Source of the DNA: Mucor racemosus
Lineage: Eukaryota > Mucoromycota > Mucoromycetes > Mucorales > Mucoraceae
Assembly: GCA_027405735.1 (NCBI GenBank)
Contig: JAPEHQ010000004.1
Location: 558,001 to 622,000, forward strand
DNA: 64,000 bases
Direction: 5' to 3'
Under the pieces are notes generated by a model. That model saw nothing but the letters and a program-made list of their open reading frames with translations. It was not told the DNA's origin and searched no databases. This document shows positions 1 through 11,465 of the stretch, one piece after another. Every line of letters begins with the position of its first letter. Position 1 is the stretch's first letter. The translations under genes were made by a program, and so were the position numbers.

Positions 1-609
1 TATCTAGTGCAACGTTATATGCAATTAGTAATGTAACAGAAGAGCATTTAGTGAAACAACATACATCAACAGAATTCCTCGGAAAAGCAGGGCTTTGGGG
101 TACCATTTTATGTGGAATTCAAGCGTAAATTTATTCTAAATATAACAGATAAAGTGCATAATTTTTAATTTTTTTTTTTTTACAGGTACTATTTTGAATT
201 CGATCGGGTAATTCAAATTCAATGGTCGTGGTCAGTGCGTAAGTTCTTTTTGTGCAATTATAATAAAATAACACAAATAAAAACTCATTTCGTATTGTTC
301 TTTTTAGTGTCATTAGTAGCAACCTATGTGTTGTGCTTATTTTGTATGTATTCACTTGTTCCAACTGTTTATCGTATGGTTGGCGCTACTTTTCTTAGTA
401 TGAGCCTTATTACAAGCAACTTTTATTCTTTGATCGTTGGTTTATTATTTCTGGATGCACACATGCCTCCATTTTACCCAATTGCCTATGCCTTGGTTAT
501 AGTCAGTGTCACAGTCTATAGTTTGGCTCCTTCCCCTATACCATTTAAATTGGAAGAAGACGAAGAAAATAGATCATTTTATACCATTAATTATAATAAT
601 TATTCGTAA
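1..609 (+). CDS. SLC35F1/F2-type membrane transporter, 3' part of gene
   Basis: This is the C-terminal part of a multi-span transporter of the drug/metabolite transporter superfamily (solute carrier 35F type); the 5' part lies outside the window. Three exons are visible: 1-124, 186-238 and 308-609, joined by GT-AG introns. The first exon reads [14 protein letters not shown] followed by [17 protein letters not shown], which matches the family's conserved NVxEExxVK and EFLGxxGLxGxxxxGIQ blocks. The second exon adds the IQWSW segment, and the third carries three hydrophobic spans ([15 protein letters not shown], the block ending YSLIVGLLF, and [16 protein letters not shown]). The tail is acidic, ending INYNNYS. 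An apparent ATG at 235 falls across the second exon-intron junction and is not a real start. The substrate of fungal members is not established. The splice model is inferred from frame continuity. Confidence 0.88.
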
Positions 610-2619
610 ATAAATAATATGTATAGTTTTAGAAATTTCCATTGTTCGTTTACTTGGCATCAATAAAATTTGCAAAGGATTACTGTTGCATAATTCCCTC
701 GATCATTTGTAATTGTATCCTTCTTAACGATTGTTCTTGGATTTCAACCCTTAATTATTGCGGTCAAGTATTGTCAACTCAGACTCTTCTAACGAATGTA
801 AAACCAAAAGTAAGATATTAAAATGGCATGAAAAAAACTATTCTGTACATTATATGTTGTGAAAATAAACTTGCGATAATGAGTAGATTTTGGGATAACT
901 TGATTGTTGAGTAAATCTATCTGAAAAGGAGATTTATCACAGATTTTCAACTCTCAGCTCGTCGTATAAAAAGTTTCAATGGATTTTATTCCAGCTTTAA
1001 ATCCATTTTATTTAGTATCTAAATTTACTTATTAAGTTACTAACATACGCATATTGTTTTCGCATTTTTTTTTACCCTATCAGATGTACAGAAATTTACT
1101 TTTATTAGGGTTGTTTTGAGTTTTGGAAGCATGATTTTGCAGTAGTAATATAATAATAGTGGTTAATATATTTTAAACACCGATTAATTCTTGGTTTTCA
1201 TTTCTACATAAAAATGCCATTTCTGAAAAAAAAAAACCTTTTTTTTACATATTCTCGAGAAATCACTAATTAAATGTACAAAGTTGCTTAATTATTTTAA
1301 ATAGAGTTTCGAATTTCACGTCGAATGGTGGTACTATCTAAAAAAGTTTTCACTAAAAATATTGCGTAAATTTGAAAAGTAAAAATAAGGGTTTTTCTCA
1401 CAAAAGTCTAAATTATAAATAACTGATTTCCAAATAAATAGTTTGATATAAATTCCTGAAAATTTTTGGTCATTTTGAGCTTAGGAAAGGTATAGTAAAA
1501 AATCCCATTTTCTGGGTCAAAATGTCGATTAAGTGATTTCCATCAATTTTTGCCTATATCTGTAAGGATTTCGAGACGAATTTTCAACATGTTTTTCATC
1601 ACCAAAAAAATTTGAGAAAAAAATATAGAAAGAAGTTATGTGATCCAAGAAATAGTTTCGTCAAATTTGAGCTTCATGTTTGTACAAAAAGTGCATAAAA
1701 TAATTCTTTAAAAATACCATTTTTTGATGATTTCGGCACAATTATGCGTAATTGGAGATATATATTGTATAATATGATTATATTTATATATTTTTCTTCA
1801 TTCATTTGACCAATGTGAAGCGAATAATGTTGACATTTCATTGCTGCTCATATTAAAACGCCTATTTTTGTAGCAGTAACACAGTATATCTCAAAGGAGT
1901 GTTGCTGCAGCTTCCGCTAGTTTATCGTGGATTGTCATATTTCAGCGTTCCGATTATCTAACATTGATTAATCTAATTGTAAGCGGCGTAGCAATATCTT
2001 AATATTGGGATATTGGATCATAAAAATTTCATCTTTATCCAATTACTTGCTTCTTGGGAAAAGTGAGATTTCTTTTAAATAACGAAATTCAATAAACACA
2101 GCTATTATTAAAGACATGATTTTATTTTCTCATTGTACACTATGTTAAATAAAGTACAGTATCTGGATTTTCAGCCAAAAATTTAGTATATCGCCATGAA
2201 TCAAGTATACAACGAGAAAATATTTACACTTAGTGCATTAGGGTACCAATAGCGATAACTGATGGGAATTGATTATTATTGTTGTTATTGTCGTCGTCGA
2301 AACCAAGCAGGAATTCCATTACCAGTTCTTACAGAGAACAGAGTTTGGAGCATGTTTAAAAGTGTGGCTAAATAACGATTATAAAGACGGTAGTCAAAGT
2401 GAACATACAGGTCATAGTCTATGCGATTTTGGTTTGTACATCTTAAAAGTTTTACATAAAACAAGTTAATCAATAGCCAAGTTAATAGTGTATTTCGATT
2501 AAAGTCCAATAAGAAAAATCCGGATACTTTTTATTCGGAGTAGTATAATATATGTACATGGTAAAAAAGAAAAAGGAGAGGGAAGAGGGGAAAATTCATA
2601 AAATGTCATCTCTATTATA
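610..2619. other. Intergenic, 2.0 kb between two convergent genes
   Basis: No credible coding frame was found on either strand. The stretch about 1080-1760 is very AT-rich, with many T and A runs, and resembles in style the unclassified repeats elsewhere in the window, although no second copy was recognised. Short frames at 2269-2509 on both strands show no family features. The 3' untranslated regions of both neighbours must lie here. Confidence 0.6.
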
Positions 2620-4397
2620 TTAATAAGGTTTGCCAACAATCCAAGGCTTCTTTCTTGCTTCTAAATTTACACGGAAATGGCGTCTTCTCTTTTCGTTTCT
2701 CTTTTCTCTGAAATCTTCAATAGTAAGTGTATTCCATGCACTAAGATCACTAACATTTGCACCATAAGTAGGTGGCGATAAGTTGCCACGAAGGGATCTA
2801 CGGGGTCTTTCTGTTGATTGCACTGACCAAGCACTAGGGTTATCGGAAATGGCAGCTGATTGATCGATAAATTTGACTCTTCTCTTGAGATCTTTAACAG
2901 TTGTTGGTTTCTTTGCATTAATGTCAACCAAAACCTTTTTGGGGATAGGTTCAGATACCACTAAAGGTACTTCGGGTAATTCAGGTAATATGGGTGATTT
3001 ATTTTCTGCGTTGGCAGTAACAGCAGGAGCAACAGCAGCAGCAGCATTGGTAGATGTAGGTTTCTCTTGTTGATAGAATAACATGTATGCAGTTTGTGAT
3101 AAAACTTCTTTAAGTGAGACAGGTGTTACATCGTCATCATCCATTCTATTCCATTGTCCATTGGGAGCTTTGACATATGCATAATAATGACCGGAATCAC
3201 AGCTATAGCCTTGATGGACAAGAACAGCATATAGTTTGTAATCGGCATTTTTAATCTTCTTTTCTTGGCTTGTGTAAGGAGCCATGTCGAGTGTTTCTGG
3301 GTATTTCACATAAGATGTGATCTTGCTCATACAACCACGTTGTAAATCAAAAGCAAAACGCTTCAAATGAACTGTAAGCATCATTGGAAGTTCGTCAATT
3401 GTCATTTGCTTTCCTGCCTTGACCATTTGTTTACAATGATCACATTTGTATCGGTTGTTGGGGTCATCGCTACCAATAACATCTACCTTGATGAAATTAT
3501 CGAACGCCATTTTGAGAGAATCGGCTTTGTTGGTAAGATCCACACTTAAATCAAGACATGCTTCGAAATTGTTGGAAGTAGCTTTACAGCTATAACATTT
3601 TAATTGAGATCTAAGCTTTCCACCGAAAATTTGATAGACAAGCGCTGTTTCTTCTACTTTGGGGGGCAATTTACTATATAAAATGTTAACACTTGTCCAA
3701 TGTTCATCCTACAGTGGCTTAGCTATATAAAGACATACCCTAATCCATTGATGGATGCTTTTTGAAATGCGGATAACATAAACATGTACAATTCATGAGC
3801 ATCCTCTTGTCTACCCAAGCGCAATGTCTTTGAAAGAGCTATATATACACAGAAAATGAAAACTGTCAGTCAAAACTAGCCTCCTGAAAAAAAAATAGAG
3901 CGAATCAAATGATCTATACCTCTTAAATTAGATGTAAAATATCTAGGAAGGATAGCGGCACCTTTTGAAAAACTCTTTTCATCCTTCAAACAACGTCTAA
4001 CATGAACTTCCATGGCACAAAGAGCACAAAAACCATCCATGCGACATTGTTTACGATGTTCTTCTTTTAACATTTGTTGAGCCAAAGGTGGAGTATATGT
4101 CAAACATTCTAAAACTGAATTCAAGAAACACGTATTTTGACCATTAACATAGCCTGGACCAATTTTACGATTGATTTTCCATGTCGAGAATAATTTGGAC
4201 TTGTTGAATAATGGTGCTTTGACAGTTGTATTGATCTTTTCGATTTTCTTGCTTGGTTGCTGTTGGTTATTATTTCCGCCATATTTGTTGTTTTTATTTC
4301 TACCACCGTTTCCTTGAAAATTCTTTTTAAAATTGGGATTTTGGTTATTCTTGTTACCATGACCATGTCGGTTTTTATTATATTGTGGTTTGGCCAT
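2620..4397 (-). CDS. Ubiquitin carboxyl-terminal hydrolase, USP36/USP42-like
   Basis: A cysteine protease that removes ubiquitin from proteins; USP36 homologues act in the nucleolus. Three exons on the minus strand (4397-3920, 3838-3739, 3673-2620) give about 543 residues in one frame. The first 60 residues are rich in Asn, Lys, Gln and Gly. The Cys box reads NGQNTCFLNSVLECLTYTPP, the QEDAHELYMFML box lies in exon 2, and the His box is GYSCDSGHYYAYV followed by WNRMDDDDV. Two CxxC pairs (CYSC, CDHC) form the usual zinc site. The family normally has Gly immediately before NTC; here it is Gln. The Asn five residues before the catalytic Cys, which helps form the oxyanion hole, is kept. The tail is basic and low in complexity. 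The gene faces the SLC35F gene tail to tail. Confidence 0.92.
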
Positions 4398-5893
4398 CTT
4401 GTTTTCAAGGATTTTTTTTTTTTATGAAAATAAAGAAATTCTTTTTCTATAACTATTCTTATAATGAAAAAATTGATGCCTCTGCAGTCACATCAAAGTA
4501 ATGCTTTTTTTGTATTACAAAAAAGGGAATGCAACGATAATGAGTGGTGAGGAGTTGCTGCATGGTTTCATTGACCGTTCAGGAACAAGAGATTTGATTA
4601 TTTATTACTTCATTTGATTACGGGTTTAAACTATATTTGGGTATCTTTTGTCTAAAAAGATGTACATTGGTCAAATGTCTTCCCAAGATCAATATTAAAT
4701 GTACGCACAATCAGCCACTATTTTGATTGATCTCATTAAATTAAAACTTGTAGCATCAGTGATCTCGCTCATTCTCTAGAAGACCTTGCTCATCCACAAA
4801 GAAACCTTACAAATCACATGGAAGATCTCTGTTCAAAAAAGTGTAATTTACCACCTGCATATAGATAATTAAATTGTTAAAAACATCAATTACAAAGAGG
4901 GCATTTTTATCAACATCAGACTTCATTATTCTATATAATGCCTTTATAAAGAAAATCACAAATTTAAAGGTAAAATGAGCGGAAATTTACACAAAAGAGC
5001 CTTTTTTTAATGAACTGAATTGAAAAATAGCGTCTGTGTGCCATAAATTTCCTATTTCTTTAACATTGTATATAAGAAAATTTAAAATTCACATTTGTAT
5101 TGCTTAAATCTTTTAAAAATGGTCCCTCAAAATCATTATGATTGGCAATTCCTAAAGCAGAATTTACGCACTTTTTGATGTTTCTCGATGAAAAATAGCG
5201 ATAAAAAGGCATATGAGTATTCAAATGATAGATAAAAAATGCCGCTTTCGAATGAATTGTATAGATTTTAGCTTTGCTAATAAAAGTCATACTATTGTGA
5301 AAAAAATATATTTTTAAAAATCGCTTCTGTAAAAAAAAAAAAAAATGCACAAAAAGTAAAACACTTCTTATAGCACTCGATAGAGAATTTCAATATCTCC
5401 TATTTTTAATTATTTTACAATAGTTACTTTCTTATTGGCTTTTAAAGAAATCCGTGAATTTCTGATTTTCGATGTCAAATGCTCTCGAAAGAAATAATGA
5501 AAAATGCATAAACTTTTCAAGTTCCGCGCGAATTTGTGCGAATTTTGCGTATTATGAGCTCGTGGTCAAATGAAGGTTCATTTGTGTGTGTGCTATCACT
5601 TATGTAAATATATTACTACATTTATAGCATTTAAATGCTATGAAATGTTTTCTACAGTAGTGAATATATCAGAGGTTTTTGAAAAGTAGGGCGATTAGTA
5701 CCGTATCTTACAAGATACATATGACTTTGATAGTATATATAAGCTTGAGTTACTCATTTGAATATAAGGATGCGTTTTAATAATAAAAGTACTTTATCAA
5801 CTTATTGCAAAATTATTTATACTATGTATATATTCATTTCCTTGTAAAAACTGAAATATTAAAATACAGTTCAAGTATGAGCTGAACGATTTG
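4398..5893. other. Intergenic, upstream of the USP gene
   Basis: AT-rich sequence with no supported gene. The frame at 5060-5350 (-) is Phe- and Tyr-rich and depends on poly-A runs, so it is treated as chance. The USP promoter should lie in the first few hundred bases. The repeat island begins at the solo LTR at 5894. Confidence 0.6.
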
Positions 5894-6169
5894 TGATCTA
5901 TCAGAATTGCAATATTCCAAATATAGACAGATCTAGTAAGCCTTATTGTTCAGTAGCTGGTTCCTGTCATCCAGGGGCTAATAATGAAACATAACATATT
6001 ATACTCATGCACATTTATCGATTAATAATAATTATATTGTCACATCTAATGGATTCCTGTCCATTAGATCTAATCACACAATCCCAAGAACTATATAAAC
6101 CCATATTTAATTCATTCTAATAAACGGTACTTTTATGTTGATTTTAATTTACAAAGTCTCGATAAATCA
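5894..6169 (+). mobile_element. Solo LTR, family LTR-3, copy 1
   Basis: 276 bp beginning TGATCTATC and ending GATAAATCA, so it has the TG...CA ends of an LTR. It contains a TATAAA motif near 6093 and an AATAAA signal near 6120, in the order expected of U3-R-U5. It is flanked by ATTTG on the left and ATTTA on the right, a 5-bp target duplication with one mismatch. A second copy lies inverted at 15238-15547. The family assignment is my own label. Confidence 0.75.
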
Positions 6170-6878
6170 ATTTACTTTTAAAATGTTTATAGAAACATAT
6201 TTTTTTGTACTGTTGAGGGATATTTTAATTCTTTAAAGTCAATATAACTTAGTTTACATTCTGTTGTATCAAGTAGATAATGCTGTCTACTATATATTTG
6301 TTTCACTGATGACTATTGACCATTTAGTAAAAAGCAGCTCGTTTAAAAAACAAAGGTTTACGGTTTTCTGGTATTTTTTCTAGTATCTATTTACTTAAAT
6401 TTATTTAAATCAATAATCAAAATTCGGCGTTTCTTTAAAGAAAAGATGTAGAGCACATTGCACTACAGTTTTGATTACATACAATTTTGTTTTTATATGG
6501 ATAAAGATTTATCGAATAAACTTATCAGAGGGGAATATTAAAAAAAAAGAGATTTAGGTGTATGGAATAGTGATATGCACTTTCAGTTGTAGTATATATT
6601 TTAAAACTTTCAGTCAATGTGGATTAATACTTATCGAGTATTTTTTCAGTTGCTTCAGTTTTTTAAGCGGAGGAAGAGAGAATTATTTTTGAAATTTGTC
6701 CTAAACTCCTTTAAAAGTAGCTGCTAACTGATGAAATCAAGATATTTTATTTGTATAATATTTACTGTGCATTATGTGCAACTTCAAAATTCAATTTTGA
6801 ACCATTATTTAATGTTATAAAATTTTTCGAAAAATATCTGAAACTAGATAATGATAGCCCGCACTTCTATTTCCCCAC
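6170..6878. other. Intergenic within repeat island
   Basis: AT-rich spacer with no recognised gene or repeat. The short frame beginning at 6751 runs into the LTR-2 copy that starts at 6879 and is not a gene. Confidence 0.5.
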
Positions 6879-7237
6879 TGTTATATGCCTCCTAGTATCA
6901 TACTTTTTCACCTTCTACAGTATCAATAATACATCTTACAATCTATTGACTATGGCATACGTTGAAGTGCAAAGTCTTGATACCGGATATAAGAAACTCC
7001 TAGCGTACTAAGTGTATCCAGCACTTAACAAGAATGCTTGGACCTCAATTATGACAACACCATATTACTGCATCCCAGCGGTTAATCAATCAAGTAGCTC
7101 TCAAAACAACATCCAAGCACATTTAGCGCAGCATTGAAACAAGGCAACTCACAAGCTCTGCAAGCACAATTAAACTACAATTGATCCATTTCCATCCATA
7201 GATTACTATCAAATAGATTTAATGGCCCCATAGTGCC
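6879..7237 (+). mobile_element. LTR-2 family, 5' part only
   Basis: Matches the first two thirds of the complete LTR-2 copy at 14476-15005: starts TGTTATATGCC and runs through the motif ACTATCAAAT to TAGTGCC. At that point the homology is cut by the LTR-4 element, and the 3' part of LTR-2 is not recovered beyond it. It is more diverged from the other copies than they are from each other, so this is likely an older insertion. Confidence 0.65.
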
Positions 7238-7701
7238 TGTGGAATATGTACACATTTATCAACTATATTAATCTCCATCTCATCAGATGCTCAATTAAAG
7301 TACAGCTGGCATGAATAAACATAACACTACTAAATGATATATGCTGATTCATACTAATATAAACTTTCTACCGAGCTTCGCTCCTAGCAATTTATAGTTA
7401 AAGACCAATCAACATAATGTGGACCTAATCACACCATTATAATCAAGGACCCATGAACTTTATGAATACACAGATTGGTTACTATCAAGACTTATATCTG
7501 ACAAGGGGCATTATTGGCTATGTATGAACCTAGAAATGCTTACCTAATCTCTCTGATCAAAACTATATAAAAGAGGACATTTATTTACTACAAAAGTCCT
7601 CAAGTAGAATTTAACTTGATAATAAAACCCTAATGTTATCTAGTCGAATTCCTATTGTTTTTTTATACTTTTTTTCCATGAATATCTCTACCTATTCCAC
7701 A
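7238..7701 (+). mobile_element. Solo LTR, family LTR-4, nested in LTR-2
   Basis: 464 bp bounded by perfect 9-bp inverted ends, TGTGGAATA and TATTCCACA. A TATAAAAG motif near 7565 is followed by AATAAAACC near 7620, the layout of a promoter and polyadenylation signal inside an LTR. The flanks AGTGCC (left) and AGTCCC (right) look like an imperfect target duplication. No second copy was recognised in the window, so the call rests on ends and internal signals. Confidence 0.6.
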
Positions 7702-8751
7702 AGTCCCTTATGTTAGCATGCGTATTCAGATAAAAGAAAAGAATACCAGCTTGATCGTCTGATATGCCTTATCAAACGGTGAATAATATCCTTGGAATAT
7801 GAAAACAAAAAGAGAGAAACAACGAAACAACACACGAAGAAAAGAATTTTCAAGGCTTTACATTATTATTTAGTGCAATTAAAACCCTGCTAAATTGCTC
7901 ATTTCAGCCAATGTAAAAGCAGCATTACAGCGCATTAACCTATAAGCTAATAAACAAAACAGGCAATACCTGTTATCATAGAAACATGCATTTTCTACCA
8001 GAAACACCGGCTGTCATGTCATAGATCCATTAAAAAATTGCAAAAGCGAGCCCGTAGAGCAACGCCGTAATTGAGCATAGCAAGATTGAATGACTAAATC
8101 TCTTATACTATGGTATATATCTATCTAAGCTTTAAACCAAAAAGCGTTTTTTTTATTTTTCTTATATTTAACCACGTATGGTCTGAAAATTCAGTTTTTG
8201 TAGCGGACATTTTCGGGGCTCATTTTATCCTTACCAACACTCATGATTTACATCAAAAAACAGAAAGATCAAATTTTGATATCAAAATCAACGTTTAAAT
8301 ATACTACATTGTGAGAGAAAATTGTAGCCATAGCTAATACGCATTTTATAAAAGCTTAAAATTAAATGTTAAGTAATGAAACTTAGCATTTTTGGCCCAA
8401 AAACGTTTTTTTGATTAAAGGGTTTTCATGTAATATTTTGCAATAAAAATATTTACTATTTTTTATTGAGCAAATAGAGCGCTAAATTCTGCATATGTGT
8501 ATATATTTTGTTTTTATAATTGGTAGTATAATTAACTCTAGATTTGCAAAACTAGAAAAAAAAATTAAAAAATGTCAAAATTGATGATCTGGACAAAAAT
8601 AATTTTCTAAATTAATATTCCGCCTATAAACTTTGTAAGTCTTAAAAATAAGAAATTTTTCGATGTTTGAAAACTTTTTTAAGAATTTACGATGATGTAC
8701 CCACTTGATTCAAGCATATTACTGTAAATCTTTATACATGAGAATATTGTG

Positions 8752-9288
8752 TGTCGTATATTTTCAGGATTGATAAATAATACTTAAAAAAGAATACAAT
8801 AATAAAAGAATGAGTAATGAATGAATCAGTTCTTCAACTGTATAATAAAAACAAGATATCGTCGTTTATTTAGATATAAAAGTATGGCCTTTTATATTGA
8901 TTTGACATTGAGATCCTGAGATGTAATTTAAAACACTATTGAACCATTAGATCTGTTTGATAGTAATCTATGGATTGAAATGGATCAATTATAATTTAAC
9001 CGTTCTTGCAGAGCTTGTGAGTTGTCTTGTTTCAATGCTGCGCTAAATATGCTTCGATGTTGATTTGATAGCTACTTGATTGGTTAATTGCTGGGATGAA
9101 ATAGTATGGTGTCATAATTGAGTTCCAAGAGTTCTTGGTAATTACTGGATTAAACTTGGTACGCTAGGAGTTTCTTATATCCGATATCAAGACTTTGCAC
9201 TTCAATACATGTCGTAGTCAATAGACTGTAATGTGTATTGATACTGTAGAAGGTGATAATGTATGATACTAGTAGGTGGAATACAACA
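8752..9288 (-). mobile_element. Solo LTR, family LTR-2, inserted in segment A
   Basis: 537 bp with TG...CA ends (plus strand TGTCGTATAT to AATACAACA) and an exact 5-bp target duplication, TTGTG, at 8747-8751 and 9289-9293. Read on the minus strand it has a TATAAAAGG motif followed by AATAAA. The uninterrupted site is present in segment B near 17335 (ATTGTGTGG), which shows directly that the LTR was inserted. A near full-length copy lies at 14476-15005 in the opposite orientation. Confidence 0.9.
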
Positions 9289-9375
9289 TTGTGTGGTAAT
9301 TTATTTGATGATAATATAGACTTATTTTATAATTATTGCGCTAGAGGTGATTTGCATTAAGTTTTTTTTTTACTC

Positions 9376-9610
9376 TTACCTCTCCAATATCATAAACATA
9401 AACATGGCCATCACTGGATCCTATTGCCACCTTTTTGCCGTCTGTATCCCAAGCCGATTTATTCAATGCTTTACCAGAACCAACTTAAGTACTTAGAAAT
9501 TGTTCCTCGGTATTTGCATTCAAATTCTATAAACTAAATTAATTGGTTCCATTTACAGTAGTATCAAACGTAATCATCAGCACGCCTTATGATAAATGTC
9601 AATCTAAACT
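9376..9610 (-). pseudogene. Dynein intermediate chain 3' fragment, copy A
   Basis: The minus strand shows the same WD40-type tail as the copy at 17389-17670, but with small insertions, deletions and in-frame stops. Recognisable remnants include the equivalents of NLN, GSGKALNK and HVYVYDIGE. It lies in the segment A copy, in the same relative place as in segment B. It is a decayed gene piece without a start. Confidence 0.65.
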
Positions 9611-10455
9611 TAGAAATATGCCATTGTCATGCATTGTTATACAGTAAGCTATGAAAAGCTTGATTTTCACTAATACAGCAATTAAATAAAAACAAGATGA
9701 TATTAATAGCATATGGTGATTATTTAAAATCTAAGTTTGATAAAGTATGCTTTTAAACCTTTTTAAAAATTTTGAAGCAAGCACAACGTCTTGGCCCTGT
9801 AATTTCTATCCATCAAACCGTTGCGATTTCCACTACACAAGGAATGCACCTTTTATCTATCTTGACCTTGATGTACATTGTCGAGTATTAGCTTTTTACC
9901 AATTTTATTTTCTCCAATTCATTAATATCCAGTCATATTAAAGGATGATTTGCAGTACTGCCAAAAAAAAAAAGAATGAATGCTTCAAGAGTTTTCTGCA
10001 TATAAAACTATGCGATTTAGTAGCAATTATTGCACTTAATTATAATATTTGAACTTATTGATGTTAATCAGAATTATTAGTACTTTCATTCAAAAAAAGT
10101 AAGCTTTGCTTTATACATTTACATTCACCTATTCAATAAATGACATTGCATTTATTATCCGTTATATCAATCAACCGAATCTTGATCGATAAAATCTGGC
10201 AATTAAATGCTTAAATTACACTTGAGCCACCAGGTATCGCCACAAAAAAATCTTGTACAGGTAGACAAAACGCCACAATTTGGATAATTTTTTTATGTTC
10301 ATAGATCTCTGCATGAACCATCATAATATCTATATCTGCTCAATTTAACTAAAATACATTGAACGCCAACATTGTACTTAATAAAACGCCTTACTTTATT
10401 ACGAGTCAACACAACTAATTTGATGCTAGTTTAGCATCAGCAGTTGAATCAGATA

Positions 10456-11122
10456 AATTTGAGATTAGACAACTTCTCTTAATAACTCTGCACATCATGA
10501 GTTAATAATAGACCGTTATTATAAATACGCTAAACAAGGATGGCGAGTTAATTATTATGGTGTACCTTTGATAGTTGGTAGTGGTATACAAGACAACATC
10601 TTGTTTTCCTCTCCTTAGCTGTTGGCCACTAAATAGAAACAAATATTTTTAGAAAGCAAATGGATTATCATGAGTTTATTCATTCATTCAAATCAAGTCA
10701 ATACTATAAATAAATCAAATTATCACTATAATAATTCACAGCAGCAATGCTCATCTCAAATGTTCCTATAAATACTGCAAGGAAATCTTTCCATAATTTC
10801 CTGTGGAATTATCTGTCTTTCTGCCTCTTTACATCTTAATTTATTTCCCTTAATAAATAATATCTAATTTACAAATAAGAACATCAACCTTCCATCAATC
10901 AATGCTCACCCATCTTTAATATTAAAAATCATATCATTAACATATCATTTTGACCATAATATACATAATATCCAAAATTGCAGATCATTACAGTAGGTGT
11001 AAATAGCAGACATACAACTTGTTGTTCAAACTTATCGAATGCACAATGTCACATGAAAGTTGATATCCGAATACTTAAAAAAGCACATATTCATACCTTT
11101 GTCCATCATGTAGAAGAGTGCA
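10456..11122. other. Spacer within repeat island
   Basis: No gene or recognised repeat. AT-rich sequence between the end of segment A and the LTR-180 copy that was hit by the Tc1 element. Confidence 0.5.
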
Positions 11123-11225
11123 TGTTATATCAGAATCTAGATATAACGCTACAGTAGTCGTATTATCAGGATATTTGTATCGTTACACCATTAATAACTG
11201 TTGCATAACTTGATAATCTCTCCTA

Positions 11226-11440
11226 CAGTGACCCCCAAAACTGTCCCAATGTTTCCTAGTTTTGAGTTTAGTATGATTTTCAGGTACAACAAATATATTT
11301 AAAGTACGACATATTTTATATATTTCGGAAGATCAATTAATTTCCTTTTATATTAAACTAAAAAAATCTCGAATTTCATTGGTCCGCTATATTTATACCC
11401 TGTCTGGGACAGTATATGCATTGGGACAGTTTTGAGAGCT
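11226..11440 (+). repeat. Left terminal inverted repeat of Tc1 element
   Basis: Pairs with 12658-12870. The two arms differ by scattered substitutions only. Both contain the AAAACTGTCCCAATG core at the outer end and its reverse complement at the inner end, the likely transposase binding sites. Confidence 0.9.
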
Positions 11441-11465
11441 TACACGGGAAAAAATATAATCCTAT

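Larger units (their letters stand above)
7711..10455 (+). repeat. Segmental repeat, copy A (carries dynein gene fragment)
   Basis: Starts GTTAGCATGCGTATTCAG and ends CAGATAAATTTG, the same boundaries as copy B at 16312-18737, in the same orientation 8.6 kb away. It is interrupted by a solo LTR at 8752-9288; without that insertion it is about 2.2 kb. It contains a decayed fragment of a dynein intermediate chain gene and, close to its right end, the palindrome TGATGCTAGTTTAGCATCA, shared with copy B. Copy A is more diverged from B than copy C is. A left portion is also shared with copy C (inverted) at 19008-20225. No transposase or LTR defines it, so its mobility is unknown. Confidence 0.8.

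Noticed and set aside
235..609. Independent 124-residue membrane protein
   Set aside because: The ATG lies across the end of exon 2 and the following intron of the SLC35F gene; the upstream exons join in frame to the 308-609 exon.
2873..3549. Plus-strand frames within the USP gene
   Set aside because: Antisense shadows of the clearly recognisable deubiquitinase exon.
7711..10455. Helitron carrying a captured dynein fragment
   Set aside because: A palindrome lies near the right end, but the segment does not end CTRR or start TC, and insertion between A and T was not visible. Capture by a Helitron is therefore not supported.
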